From assembly GCF_014385165.1 (NCBI RefSeq), contig NZ_JACRTF010000001.1, forward strand, positions 1,922,001 to 1,986,000: a stretch of DNA of 64,000 bases, read 5' to 3'. The translations under genes and the position numbers were made by a program. The DNA is from Jilunia laotingensis. GTDB lineage: Bacteria; Bacteroidota; Bacteroidia; Bacteroidales; Bacteroidaceae. The notes under the pieces are model-generated. The model saw nothing but the letters and a program-made list of their open reading frames with translations, did no database searches and was not told the origin of the DNA. The stretch's first letter is position 1; each line of letters begins with the position of its first letter. Shown here in pieces: positions 42,548-51,147 of the stretch.

Positions 42548-43981
42548 ATGGAAAAGAACTTGTCACAAGAAACTCGCATTGAAAGCGATCTTATTGGAAG
42601 TCGTGAAGTGCCTGAGAGCGCTTTATATGGTGTACAAACTCTCAGGGGAATAGAAAATTTTAGTATCAGTAAGTTCCATCTGAATGAGTACCCCTTATTC
42701 ATCAATGCGCTTGCCATTACCAAAATGGGGGCTGCCATTGCCAATTTTGACTTGGGCCTGTTGACGGAAGAGCAAGCCGATGCTATTCTAAAAGCTTGTA
42801 AAGAGATTATTGACGGCCAGCACCACGAACAATTTCCTGTAGATATGATTCAGGGAGGTGCAGGCACCACTACAAATATGAATGCGAACGAGGTTATTGC
42901 CAACCGTGCCCTTGAATTGATGGGACACAAACGGGGAGAATATCAGTATTGTTCGCCCAACGATCATGTGAATCGTTCTCAATCTACCAATGATGCCTAT
43001 CCGACGGCTATACATATCGGCCTGTATTATACTCATCTTAAATTGAAGAAACATTACGATGAACTGATTGCTGCTTTCCGCAAGAAAGCGGAAGAATTTG
43101 CACATGTCATCAAGATGGGACGTACGCAACTTGAAGATGCCGTACCTATGACATTGGGACAAACGTTCAATGGCTTTGCAAGTATTTTGCAGGATGAAGT
43201 CAGGAATCTAGATTTTGCCGCACAAGATTTCTTGACGGTCAATATGGGAGCTACGGCTATCGGAACGGGAATTACTGCCGAACCCGAATATGCCGAAAAA
43301 TGTATTGCAGCACTGAAGAAGATAACCGGATTGGATATCAAATTGGCTGAGGATCTGGTAGGAGCTACTTCAGATACTTCCAGCATGGTGGGATATTCTT
43401 CGGCAATGCGTCGTATAGCGGTAAAGATGAATAAGATATGTAACGATTTGCGTTTATTGGCTTCCGGTCCGCGTTGCGGATTGGGTGAGATTAACCTTCC
43501 TGCCATGCAGCCCGGTTCTTCCATTATGCCCGGTAAGGTGAATCCAGTTATTCCGGAGGTGATGAACCAGATTGATTACAAGGTGATCGGTAACGACCTT
43601 TGTGTAGCTATGAGTGGTGAGGCTGCGCAAATGGAGCTTAATGCTATGGAGCCTGTGATGGCTCAGTGTTGTTTCGAATCGGCAGACTTATTGATGAATG
43701 GCTTCGATACGCTTCGTACTTTGTGTATTGACGGCATTACTGCCAATGAAGAAACTTGCCGCCGCCATGTGCATGATAGTATTGGCGTGGTTACCGCATT
43801 GAATCCGGTGATCGGTTACAAGAATTCTACGAAGATAGCCAAAGAAGCTCTTGAGACGGGCAAGGGAGTATACGAACTGGTATTGGAACATGATATACTT
43901 TCCAAAAAAGATTTGGATACTATCTTGAAACCGGAGAATATGATTCGTCCGGTGAAACTGGATATTAAACCGAACAAGTAG
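42548..43981 (+). CDS. aspA: Aspartate ammonia-lyase (aspartase)
   Basis: 477 residues. It splits aspartate to fumarate and ammonia in the cytoplasm. The start IESDLIGSREVPESALYGVQTLRGIENF is typical of aspartase. The signature GSSIMPGKVNPVIPEVMNQ (catalytic Ser loop, residues ~318-336) and the substrate-binding QGGAGTTTNMNANEVIANRA and SPNDHVNRSQSTNDAYPTA are intact. The C-terminus ends in the small third domain. It diverges from the dcu-ansB genes across 159 bp. A strong terminator lies at 44005. Fumarase class II is the alternative but the start and loop favour aspartase. Confidence 0.95.
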   Translation: MEKNLSQETRIESDLIGSREVPESALYGVQTLRGIENFSISKFHLNEYPLFINALAITKMGAAIANFDLGLLTEEQADAILKACKEIIDGQHHEQFPVDMIQGGAGTTTNMNANEVIANRALELMGHKRGEYQYCSPNDHVNRSQSTNDAYPTAIHIGLYYTHLKLKKHYDELIAAFRKKAEEFAHVIKMGRTQLEDAVPMTLGQTFNGFASILQDEVRNLDFAAQDFLTVNMGATAIGTGITAEPEYAEKCIAALKKITGLDIKLAEDLVGATSDTSSMVGYSSAMRRIAVKMNKICNDLRLLASGPRCGLGEINLPAMQPGSSIMPGKVNPVIPEVMNQIDYKVIGNDLCVAMSGEAAQMELNAMEPVMAQCCFESADLLMNGFDTLRTLCIDGITANEETCRRHVHDSIGVVTALNPVIGYKNSTKIAKEALETGKGVYELVLEHDILSKKDLDTILKPENMIRPVKLDIKPNK

Positions 43982-44004
43982 TACTTGTCGATAAAGAAAT
44001 AGGT

Positions 44005-44062
44005 AAACGAGCGTAACTTTACGGGAACTAGATTCCTTTTCGTGAAGTTACGCTCGTTTTTT
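44005..44062 (+). terminator. Terminator after aspA
   Basis: AAACGAGCGTAACTTTACG (44005-44023) pairs with CGTGAAGTTACGCTCGTTT (44041-44059) with one mismatch, followed by TTT. Very strong stem. Confidence 0.85.
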
Positions 44063-44243
44063 GTATTCAAAAGTAGTATGTTTACCCATGCATAGTATGG
44101 CATGATTTGTATCCGTTATGTTGAATTATTTCTTATGTCTTGATTACAACGAATCACGTGCTTATTCGTGAATATACAGCGGGAATGTCGAAAAATGTAT
44201 AGTGTAAATGCTTGATTACCAGTGTGTATTTGAAGCGTTTAGA

Positions 44244-44353
44244 CCTCGGTGATGAAGGGCTCCTTCCTCGGTGATGAAGACCCTCTTCATCGGTGGCCAA
44301 GGCACCCTTCCTCGGTGATCTCCGAGTGGTTCCTCGGTGACTAGGAAAACGAG
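44244..44353. repeat. Tandem array, five copies at 22-bp period
   Basis: Units start at 44244, 44266, 44288, 44310 and 44332, exactly 22 bp apart. Cores are CCTCGGTGA, CCTCGGTGA, CATCGGTGG, CCTCGGTGA and CCTCGGTGA. Units 1-4 end in TT, so each core reads TTCCTCGGTGATGAA in its best form, an imperfect palindrome (TTC[CA]TC-GGT-GATGAA); the remaining ~8 bp vary between copies. No cas genes and too short for a CRISPR. Same architecture as the 23-bp arrays at 11459 and 61867, with a different core. Confidence 0.85.
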
Positions 44354-44563
44354 CAGTGCCGAGAACTGATTTATGTAAAACATTATTTAATGAATCTTTC
44401 ACCGATAATTAGCCGAAAGAACTTCTTTTCGACACAAAACGAAAGGTTGCTTCGGGTAATCTGTTTTCACAGACTTATAATCTACCCCCCGGAGCAGTGA
44501 CGGGAGATTCAATTTATCTTTTTAGGACACAATTTTTTCCCGGTTTTTCAGTTCTTTATATTG

Positions 44564-45532
44564 ATGAATCGGTTCTGTCTTATATTTATTCTCTTCTCTC
44601 TGGCTTTACTCTCTCCTCTGAAAGTCAAGGCGCAGTATGATGTACACTTCAATCAGTACTGGGGGTTGAAGGGCTTTTATAATCCCGCTTGGGCAGGACA
44701 AACTGACAAACTCAATATTAGTGGAACTTATTCCATGCAGATGATGGGGTTCACCCGCGCTCCCCGGACAATGTTCTTCGGGGCGGATATGCCTTTCTCT
44801 CTTTTCAATAAAAAACATGGAGCCGGTGCAGGCTTTTTCAGCGATGCTGTCGGACTGTTTCGCAATCAGCGCACCTGGCTGCAATATTCTTATAAACATC
44901 AGTTCCGTAAAAGTAAAAGCAGGCTAGGTATTGGGATACAGGTCGGAATAATCAATGTTGCTTTTGATCCCACGGATATAAATCTTGGTGAAGTGGACGA
45001 TGATCCGGCTTTTCCAAAGCAAGAGGAGAGCGGTACGTCGTTGGATTTTGGGGTAGGTGCGTTTTACTCCCATCCCAAGTTTTATGTGGGGTTTTCGGGC
45101 CAACATCTCACTATGCCCACATTGGAACTGGGAACCACAGAGGCTGGAACAACCAGTAAAATAAAGATTGATCCAATGGTTTATTTCACTGGCGGATACA
45201 ATATTCAGACACGTAATCCGTTAGTTTCCATACAACCATCGATGTTATTGCAGAGTGATTTTTCCTCCATGAGGCTCGATATGACGGGGCGCGTAATGTA
45301 TACTTTTAGTGAAAGAGTATTTGTAGGCGGGTTGACTTATTCTCCGGGAATATCTTTTACATTTAGTTTGGGAGCCACTATTCGAGGAATAACCGTTGGA
45401 TATGCTTACGAGCTTTATACTTCTAAAATCGGGGTGGCAAGTGGTAGTCATGATCTGATGGTCAGTTATGCAATGGATATCAATTTGTTTAAGAAAAGTA
45501 AGAATAAACATAAGAGTGTACGAATCTTATAA
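44564..45532 (+). CDS. porP: PorP/SprF-family type IX secretion membrane protein
   Basis: 322 residues from the ATG at 44564 (a TTG precedes it). Signal peptide ends near KVKAQ; the mature start YDVHFNQYWGLKGFYNPAWAGQTDKLNISGTY carries the family hallmark 'F-Y-NPAWAG'. The rest is an outer-membrane barrel of ~14 strands. PorP/SprF proteins help secrete or anchor type IX cargo at the outer membrane. The gene is followed directly by gldK, gldL, gldM and gldN, the order seen for por genes in Porphyromonas and other Bacteroidales. The operon promoter is not obvious in the upstream region. Confidence 0.93.
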   Translation: MNRFCLIFILFSLALLSPLKVKAQYDVHFNQYWGLKGFYNPAWAGQTDKLNISGTYSMQMMGFTRAPRTMFFGADMPFSLFNKKHGAGAGFFSDAVGLFRNQRTWLQYSYKHQFRKSKSRLGIGIQVGIINVAFDPTDINLGEVDDDPAFPKQEESGTSLDFGVGAFYSHPKFYVGFSGQHLTMPTLELGTTEAGTTSKIKIDPMVYFTGGYNIQTRNPLVSIQPSMLLQSDFSSMRLDMTGRVMYTFSERVFVGGLTYSPGISFTFSLGATIRGITVGYAYELYTSKIGVASGSHDLMVSYAMDINLFKKSKNKHKSVRIL

Positions 45533-45546
45533 TTGTGAAGAAAAGA

Positions 45547-46983
45547 ATGAAGAGTAAAAACTGTATAGTAGTGACGTTGCTGGTCGCATTGCTTTCTTCT
45601 TGTATGGGACGCATGGCAGGAGGTGGTTCCGGTGCGCCCGGTGGGGAGGTGATAGGGGCCAGTGCTACGGCATGGAATGAACCTGCACCTTACGGTATGG
45701 TGCTGATAAAACGAGGCTCTCTTAAAATGGGACCGGAAACGCAGGATTCACTTTGGGGAGCGCCTGTTCCGACGAAAGAGATCTCTGTGGAGTCATTCTG
45801 GATGGATGAGACTGAAGTTACGGTGGCCGAATACAAGCAGTTTATTTATTGGGTTCGCGATTCTATCATACGTGAGCGTCTCGCAGATCCTGCCTACGGA
45901 GGCAACGAGCTATTTAAAATAGAAGAAGACAAGGAAGGTAATCCCATTAAGCCACATCTTAACTGGTCGAAGCCTATTCCTTGGAAGAAGCCTACTGAAG
46001 ACGAACAGATGGCTATCCAGAGCGTATACAGGAAACATCCGATTGATGGAACTACGATGCTGGATGCTTCTCAAATGAACTATTATTATGAGATTTTTGA
46101 CTATGTGGAAGCTGCAAAACGTCGGAATCGCCTGAATGCCGCTGATCGTAATAAGAATACGGATATCAGCGTGAATCCGGAAGAAGTGATTATGATCTCC
46201 AAAGATACGGCCTATATCGATGATGACGGACGTATTATTAACCGTACGATAACTCGTCCGCTATCCAGCGAGTGGGATTTTCTCAATAGTTATATAATTA
46301 ACATTTATCCTGATACGACTTGTTGGGTAAACGATTTTCCGAATGCTAACAATGAATCGTACATGCGCCTTTATTTCAATCACCCGAGCTATAATGAAAA
46401 TCCGGTAGTCGGTGTAAGTTGGGAGCAAGCCAATGCATTCTGTGCATGGCGTACCAATTACCTGCTTGCCGGGCTGAAAGGACAAGCCCGCTTTATCCAG
46501 CGTTATCGTTTGCCTTCCGAGGCTGAATGGGAATTTGCGGCAAGGGGACGTGACGGGAACAAGTATCCGTGGGCGGATGAAGAGACGAAAGATGAAAAAG
46601 GATGTTACAAAGCCAACTATAAACCCGGTAAGGGGGATTACACAAAAGACGGTAATCTGATAACGACCCGCGTCGGTGCTTATTCTGCGAATTCAAACGG
46701 ATTGTATGATATGGCTGGTAATGTCTCGGAATGGACTTCGACAGTTTATACCGAATCGGGTATTTTATCAATGAGTGATTTCAACCCCGACCTGCAATAC
46801 AATGCTGCTATTGAAGACCCGTACAGGATGAAAAAGAAGGTGGTTCGCGGTGGATCGTGGAAAGATGTGAATGCATTTATCCGTTCCGATGCCCGAACAC
46901 CCGAATATCAGAATGAACAACGGTCTTATATCGGTTTCAGGTGCGTACGTACACAGGTTGGTTATAATAGAAAAGGAAGATAA
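45547..46983 (+). CDS. gldK: GldK/PorK type IX secretion lipoprotein
   Basis: 478 residues from the ATG at 45547; a GTG at 45535, 3 bp after the porP stop, is an alternative. The lipoprotein signal ends at LSSCMGRMAGG. An FGE-sulfatase-like domain follows: YGMVLIKRGSLKMGPETQDSLWG, SFWMDETEVTVAEYKQFIYW, PVVGVSWEQANAFCAWR, YRLPSEAEWEFAARGRDGNKYPWA, NGLYDMAGNVSEW, VVRGGSWKDV and RSYIGFRCVR. In the type IX machine this lipoprotein forms a large periplasmic ring with GldN under the outer membrane. It serves as structure, not as a sulfatase-activating enzyme. The 2-bp gap to gldL implies coupled translation. Confidence 0.95.
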   Translation: MKSKNCIVVTLLVALLSSCMGRMAGGGSGAPGGEVIGASATAWNEPAPYGMVLIKRGSLKMGPETQDSLWGAPVPTKEISVESFWMDETEVTVAEYKQFIYWVRDSIIRERLADPAYGGNELFKIEEDKEGNPIKPHLNWSKPIPWKKPTEDEQMAIQSVYRKHPIDGTTMLDASQMNYYYEIFDYVEAAKRRNRLNAADRNKNTDISVNPEEVIMISKDTAYIDDDGRIINRTITRPLSSEWDFLNSYIINIYPDTTCWVNDFPNANNESYMRLYFNHPSYNENPVVGVSWEQANAFCAWRTNYLLAGLKGQARFIQRYRLPSEAEWEFAARGRDGNKYPWADEETKDEKGCYKANYKPGKGDYTKDGNLITTRVGAYSANSNGLYDMAGNVSEWTSTVYTESGILSMSDFNPDLQYNAAIEDPYRMKKKVVRGGSWKDVNAFIRSDARTPEYQNEQRSYIGFRCVRTQVGYNRKGR

Positions 46984-46985
46984 CA

Positions 46986-47816
46986 ATGGGATACAGGGAT
47001 AATAAAAGAAGCCTGCGTCAGAAAATGCAGGATTTAATGTCGACTCCTAAGGGGCAGACAGTCATGAACTATGCATACAACTGGGGAGCATCTATCGTAA
47101 TCATGGGTACGCTTTTCAAACTGACACATCTACCGGGGGCGAATTTCATGTTGTTCGCCGGGATGGGTACGGAAGTCCTGATCTTCTTTATTTCAGCTTT
47201 CGACCTTTCAGGGGTGAAAAGAGAGCCAAGTAACGAAGGGGTATCGGTTCCTATGGGAGGCGGTGTGATGTCTGCTGTCGGTACGGTAGTTGCAAGCAAT
47301 GATCAAGTGGCACAAACGTCGGAGGGAAATATCCCATCCGGTAATGTAGTTGCCGGTGGTGGTGGGCCTTCTATCGTTGTTGTTCAGGGAGGTAGCCCTG
47401 TACAAAGCGGAGGCACGGTTTCCGCAGGTACACCCATGCAAACAAATGTTGCTGCCGGAACGATGGCTCAACCGGGTGGAGTGGTGATGACCGGACAACC
47501 TGGTGGCGCACCCATTACGCCGGAAATGGAAGAAGCTACGACGGCTTATCTGGAGCAACTGAAAGCAATGACTGAAATGTTGTCCCGCTGTACCGAACAG
47601 GCACAGAGCGTTTCACAGGATACTGAGCAGATGAATAACCTGAGCAAGAACCTTGCCGGCATTAATGCTATTTATGAAATGCAGTTGCGCAGTGTCAGCA
47701 CGCAAATAGGTACTATTGACCAGGTACACGAACAGACGCGCAGAATGGCTCGTCAGATTGAAGAATTAAACGAAGTATATGCCCGCATGTTGCAGGCCAT
47801 GACTTCTAATAAATAA
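46986..47816 (+). CDS. gldL: GldL/PorL type IX secretion motor protein
   Basis: 276 residues. Two inner-membrane helices near the N-terminus (NWGASIVIMGTLFKLTH and MLFAGMGTEVLIFFISAF) are the proton-driven stator part, with the conserved Glu in the second helix. Then comes an unusual Gly/Val/Gln/Pro-rich low-complexity stretch (~88-177), and a C-terminal cytoplasmic coiled coil (MEEATTAYLEQLKAMTEMLSRCTEQAQ to MARQIEELNEVYARML). It pairs with GldM to form the rotary motor that powers type IX secretion and gliding. The gap to gldM is 9 bp. The low-complexity insert is the one odd feature. Confidence 0.94.
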   Translation: MGYRDNKRSLRQKMQDLMSTPKGQTVMNYAYNWGASIVIMGTLFKLTHLPGANFMLFAGMGTEVLIFFISAFDLSGVKREPSNEGVSVPMGGGVMSAVGTVVASNDQVAQTSEGNIPSGNVVAGGGGPSIVVVQGGSPVQSGGTVSAGTPMQTNVAAGTMAQPGGVVMTGQPGGAPITPEMEEATTAYLEQLKAMTEMLSRCTEQAQSVSQDTEQMNNLSKNLAGINAIYEMQLRSVSTQIGTIDQVHEQTRRMARQIEELNEVYARMLQAMTSNK

Positions 47817-47825
47817 AAAGCAGTT

Positions 47826-49322
47826 ATGAGTTTTGGAACACAGACACCGCGCCAGAAGATGATCAACCTTATGTATATCGTCTTGATGGCATTGCTGGCA
47901 CTCAACGTCTCATCGGATGTGTTGCGTGGCTTCACCCTCGTGGATGAAAGTCTGACACGTTCTACCTCCAATTCTGCCGAGCAGAACCAGTCTTTGTACA
48001 AGGCACTTGCAGAATATATGGAGAAGAATCCTGAAAAGGTAGGTCCGTGGTATGAGAAGGCAATGCATGTTCGGCGGATGTCTGATTCACTGTATGTTTT
48101 TGTAGGAGACCTGAAAGCTAAGATAAACGAATCAAGCCAGGAAGATTTGGAAGCTGCTTCTCATGTGATGTTTGCACCTAGTACAGGAAAGGGCAAAGAA
48201 CTTGCCAAGAGCATTAGTACATATAAAAGTGAGATTTTGGCACAGATTGAAGATCCGGTGCAGAAAAAGATTATCACTGATAATTTTACGCTGAATATTC
48301 CTCGCCTTTTTGAGGGGACTCCTGTTGCTGCTGCGGTTACTTTACTTACCAAGTTGCAGAGCGACATACGTTATGCCGAAGGTGAAGTGCTTCACACTTT
48401 GACTAAGGATATAGATGTGCGTGACGTACGTGTCAATCAGGTTAATGCCTATGTCATTCCAAGTTCGCAGAACATAGTACGCGGTGGAAAATTGAGTGCC
48501 CAGATTATTCTTGCAGCGGTAGATACCACTCAGCGTCCTGCCGTATTTATAGGAGAAAAGCAACTGCCGGAAGAAGCGCACGGATGGTACGAAACGGTTT
48601 GTAACAGTACCGGTGAGTTTAATCTGACTGGTTATTTGGAATTGAATCAAGGCAATGGTGAAATATTACGCCGTGATTTCTCGCAAAAGTATACGGTGGT
48701 CGAGCCTTCTGCGACGGTTTCTGCTACATTGATGAATGTTCTGTATGCCGGATACGATAACCCGATCAGCATTTCCGTTCCGGGTGTACCCAATGGTCAG
48801 GTACAAGCGACCATCGCCAATGGAAACGGAACCTTGAAGCGGGTGGGCAATGGGTATGTAGCCCATCCTACGGCAATAGGTAAGGAGGCAGTGATACGTG
48901 TCACGGCTACGATGGATGGAAGAACACAAGTGATGGGAGATTATTCTTATCGTGTGCGTCAACTTCCCGACCCTTCTCCATTTATAGAATATAAGGATGC
49001 CAACGGGAGTTTGAAAAGATATCGTGGAGGCAGTGGTTTATCGAAAGCGGTGTTGATGAATACGGATGGAATCGTTGCCGCTATCGATGATGGTCTGTTG
49101 AATATCGATTTTCAGGTTCTTGGTTTTGAAACGACTTTCTTTGATAATATGGGAAATGCGGTGCCGGAAGTTTCTTCAAGTGCCAATTTTTCTTCCCGGC
49201 AGAAAGATATGTTCCGCCGTTTGTCACGCGGAAAACGTTTCTATATTTCAAGGGTGCGTGCCAAAGGACCGGATGGGGTAGAACGTTTGCTGCCTACTAC
49301 GTTGGAAGTGATAGTAAATTAA
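47826..49322 (+). CDS. gldM: GldM/PorM type IX secretion motor protein
   Basis: 498 residues. One N-terminal inner-membrane helix (INLMYIVLMALLALNVSSDVL, after the typical TPRQKMINLMYIVLMALLALN start), then a long periplasmic part of four domains: a helical D1 (ALAEYMEKNPEKVGPWYEKAMHVRRMSD) and beta-rich D2-D4, with a conserved VIPSSQNIVRGGKLSAQIILAAVD segment. With GldL it forms the motor, the periplasmic rod rotating to drive the GldKN ring. Gene order and spacing are as expected. No anomalies. Confidence 0.95.
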   Translation: MSFGTQTPRQKMINLMYIVLMALLALNVSSDVLRGFTLVDESLTRSTSNSAEQNQSLYKALAEYMEKNPEKVGPWYEKAMHVRRMSDSLYVFVGDLKAKINESSQEDLEAASHVMFAPSTGKGKELAKSISTYKSEILAQIEDPVQKKIITDNFTLNIPRLFEGTPVAAAVTLLTKLQSDIRYAEGEVLHTLTKDIDVRDVRVNQVNAYVIPSSQNIVRGGKLSAQIILAAVDTTQRPAVFIGEKQLPEEAHGWYETVCNSTGEFNLTGYLELNQGNGEILRRDFSQKYTVVEPSATVSATLMNVLYAGYDNPISISVPGVPNGQVQATIANGNGTLKRVGNGYVAHPTAIGKEAVIRVTATMDGRTQVMGDYSYRVRQLPDPSPFIEYKDANGSLKRYRGGSGLSKAVLMNTDGIVAAIDDGLLNIDFQVLGFETTFFDNMGNAVPEVSSSANFSSRQKDMFRRLSRGKRFYISRVRAKGPDGVERLLPTTLEVIVN

Positions 49323-49349
49323 TTAGGAACTACAAATTACGAGTTACGA

Positions 49350-50462
49350 ATGATGAAACGTAAGATTAGTATAGCTGTGGGTGTGGTCATGTTACTGGGG
49401 ATACTCCCTGCATGGGCGCAACCGAAGGCCCGCGCAGCCAAAGAAGAGGCAAAGAACCCGAAGCAGGAAATGTCTGTTCGGGCTCAGAGCCGGTATCCTC
49501 ATGCCAAAGCACTTCCGCAGGATCTGATTTGGACACGTGAGGTGTATCGTATATTGGATATGAAGAAAGAAGAAAATGGTGCCCTCTATTATCCTGTAGA
49601 ACCCATTGGTGACCGGATGAATCTTTTCTCTCTTATCTTTAAGTTGCTGGCTCAAAAGAAAATTCCTGCATATGAATATCTTTTGGATGGAACTGAGCGG
49701 CTAACTTCCGATAATGAGATCAAGTTCAAGGATGTACTCGACCGTTTCAGCATCTATTATGAGCAAAAGAAGCTGAAGGAGCGTAAGGACAGCGTTCTCG
49801 TCATCGATAACAGTGATGTTCCTTCGGCTTATGTCCTGAGCTATTTCGTTAAGGAGGTGTGGTATTTCGATCAACGGACTTCCACTTACAATTCCATGAT
49901 AACGGCTTTATGTCCGGTCTACCATCGTCAGGATGATTTTAGTATGGAGCCTGTCAAGTTGCCTATGTTCTGGATTGATTATCAGGATTTGGCTCCTCAT
50001 CTGACTAGTGCCATGATAATGGCGAGCAATTTTAACAATGTAGCCAATCGTAGTATGGATGATTTCTTTGTAAGTCATCAATATAGTGGTGATATCTACA
50101 AAACAACCAATCTTCAAAACCGTCCGTTGGCTGAATATTGCAAGACGGATAGTGCAATGATAAAGGAACAAAAGAAGATCGAAGCAGAATTAGTGAGTTT
50201 CGAAAAGAGCCTTTATGGTTCGGATACACTGTCTGTTGCAAAAGAAAAAGTGGTTGTGAAGGAAAAAGCATCTTCTAAAAAAGCTGCGAAAGAAGCCACA
50301 GAAGAAACGTCCGCAAATGAGGAAGTTGCTACACCGGTGGAAGTAAAAACTAACTCAAAGAAGAAAGGACGTGAAAAATCGACCTCGACTGTTCGTAAGA
50401 GTGGTGGCTCCAAACGTGAGTCGGCTGCACCAAAAGCGTCCGTTCGCAGGCAAAGAAGGTAA
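49350..50462 (+). CDS. gldN: GldN/PorN type IX secretion ring protein
   Basis: 370 residues. Signal peptide to ~PAWAQP. The conserved GldN domain covers ~50-290: DLIWTREVYRILDMKKEENGALYYPVEPIGDRMNLFSLIFKLL, KFKDVLDRFSIYYEQKK, VPSAYVLSYFVKEVWYFDQRTSTYNSMITALCPVYHRQDD, MFWIDYQDLAPHLTSAMIM. The last ~75 residues form a Lys/Ala/Ser-rich basic tail without structure. GldN joins GldK in the periplasmic ring and contacts GldM. Starts 27 bp after gldM; an adjacent second ATG (49353) is possible. It closes the operon; the next gene has its own promoter. Confidence 0.94.
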   Translation: MMKRKISIAVGVVMLLGILPAWAQPKARAAKEEAKNPKQEMSVRAQSRYPHAKALPQDLIWTREVYRILDMKKEENGALYYPVEPIGDRMNLFSLIFKLLAQKKIPAYEYLLDGTERLTSDNEIKFKDVLDRFSIYYEQKKLKERKDSVLVIDNSDVPSAYVLSYFVKEVWYFDQRTSTYNSMITALCPVYHRQDDFSMEPVKLPMFWIDYQDLAPHLTSAMIMASNFNNVANRSMDDFFVSHQYSGDIYKTTNLQNRPLAEYCKTDSAMIKEQKKIEAELVSFEKSLYGSDTLSVAKEKVVVKEKASSKKAAKEATEETSANEEVATPVEVKTNSKKKGREKSTSTVRKSGGSKRESAAPKASVRRQRR

Positions 50463-50502
50463 ACAAAATAGTCATATTGTGTGTTATTTAATTTTAATTA
50501 CA

Positions 50503-50510
50503 TATCTTTG
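50503..50510 (+). promoter_or_regulatory. Promoter for the PorT-like gene
   Basis: TATCTTTG (followed by TCCC) 26 bp before the ATG at 50537; TTG at 50477-50479 is a loose -33 candidate at 23 bp. Confidence 0.65.
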
Positions 50511-50536
50511 TCCCGAATTTTAAACACATTTTGATT

Positions 50537-51121
50537 ATGAAAAAGATTATTAGTGTATTGCTTTTAGCCGTATGTTTAGGTATGGCTATGCCTGCTCAGG
50601 CACAACTTAAGTGGGGTGTTAAAGGTGGTGTAAACTTGGCTAAAGTGACAGGTGACGATACGGATTGGAAGGATAAAATGGGTGGCTTCTTCATCGGCCC
50701 GATGGCGGAATTTACGATTCCTGTCGTTGGATTGGGCGTAGACGGTGCTTTGCTGTTTTCTCAGAAAGGAATTAAGTCCGATGCGGATGGACTGAAACAG
50801 GTAGGTCTCGACATTCCTGTCAATTTGAAATATAACATCGGTTTAGGTAGTCTGTTAGGTGTTTATGTGGCTGCCGGTCCTGACTTCTTCTTTGACTTTA
50901 AGAGCAAAGAACCGGGCTTTGATAAAAAACGTGCAATGGTCGGTATAAACGTAGGTGCCGGTGTGAAACTGATCAAACATCTGCAAGTAGGCTTCAACTA
51001 CAACATTCCATTGGGTAAATCCGGTGATGTGACTTTTGCTGACGGAGTAGGTGCTGTTTTCTCTAAATCAGAAGGTTATAAGACTAAAACTTGGCAGATT
51101 TCCGCTGCTTATATTTTCTAA
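50537..51121 (+). CDS. PorT-family outer-membrane beta-barrel protein
   Basis: 194 residues from the ATG at 50537. Signal peptide MKKIISVLLLAVCLGMAMPAQA ends before QLKWGVKGGVNLAKVTGDD, the usual start of small PorT/OMP_b-brl_2 barrels. Eight or so strands follow (FFIGPMAEFTIPVVGLGVDGALLFSQKG, VGLDIPVNLKYNIGLGSLLGVYVAAGPDFFF, IKHLQVGFNYNIPLG) and the protein ends WQISAAYIF with a C-terminal Phe, needed for insertion by the BAM complex. Although some PorT proteins serve type IX secretion, this short version is of a widespread generic kind, and it is transcribed separately from the gld operon. Confidence 0.82.
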   Translation: MKKIISVLLLAVCLGMAMPAQAQLKWGVKGGVNLAKVTGDDTDWKDKMGGFFIGPMAEFTIPVVGLGVDGALLFSQKGIKSDADGLKQVGLDIPVNLKYNIGLGSLLGVYVAAGPDFFFDFKSKEPGFDKKRAMVGINVGAGVKLIKHLQVGFNYNIPLGKSGDVTFADGVGAVFSKSEGYKTKTWQISAAYIF

Positions 51122-51147
51122 AGATACTTTCTTTAACGACTAAAGAT

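Larger units (their letters stand above)
43982..44563. other. Intergenic region between aspA and porP
   Basis: About 580 bp without a credible gene. In order: the aspA terminator (44005-44062), an AT-rich stretch, the 22-bp-period array (44244-44353), and an AT-rich leader before porP. A minus-strand ORF (44154-44402) covers the array but its product is a by-product of the repeats. Confidence 0.65.

Noticed and set aside
44244..44353. CRISPR array
   Set aside because: Conserved cores of 9-15 bp and variable parts of ~8 bp are far too short for CRISPR repeats and spacers, and no cas genes are in the window.
44154..44402. 82-codon minus-strand ORF covering the 22-bp repeat array
   Set aside because: Its protein is only the translation of the repeat units; no start signal, no family, and the repeat period (22) is not a multiple of three, so it is not a coding repeat.
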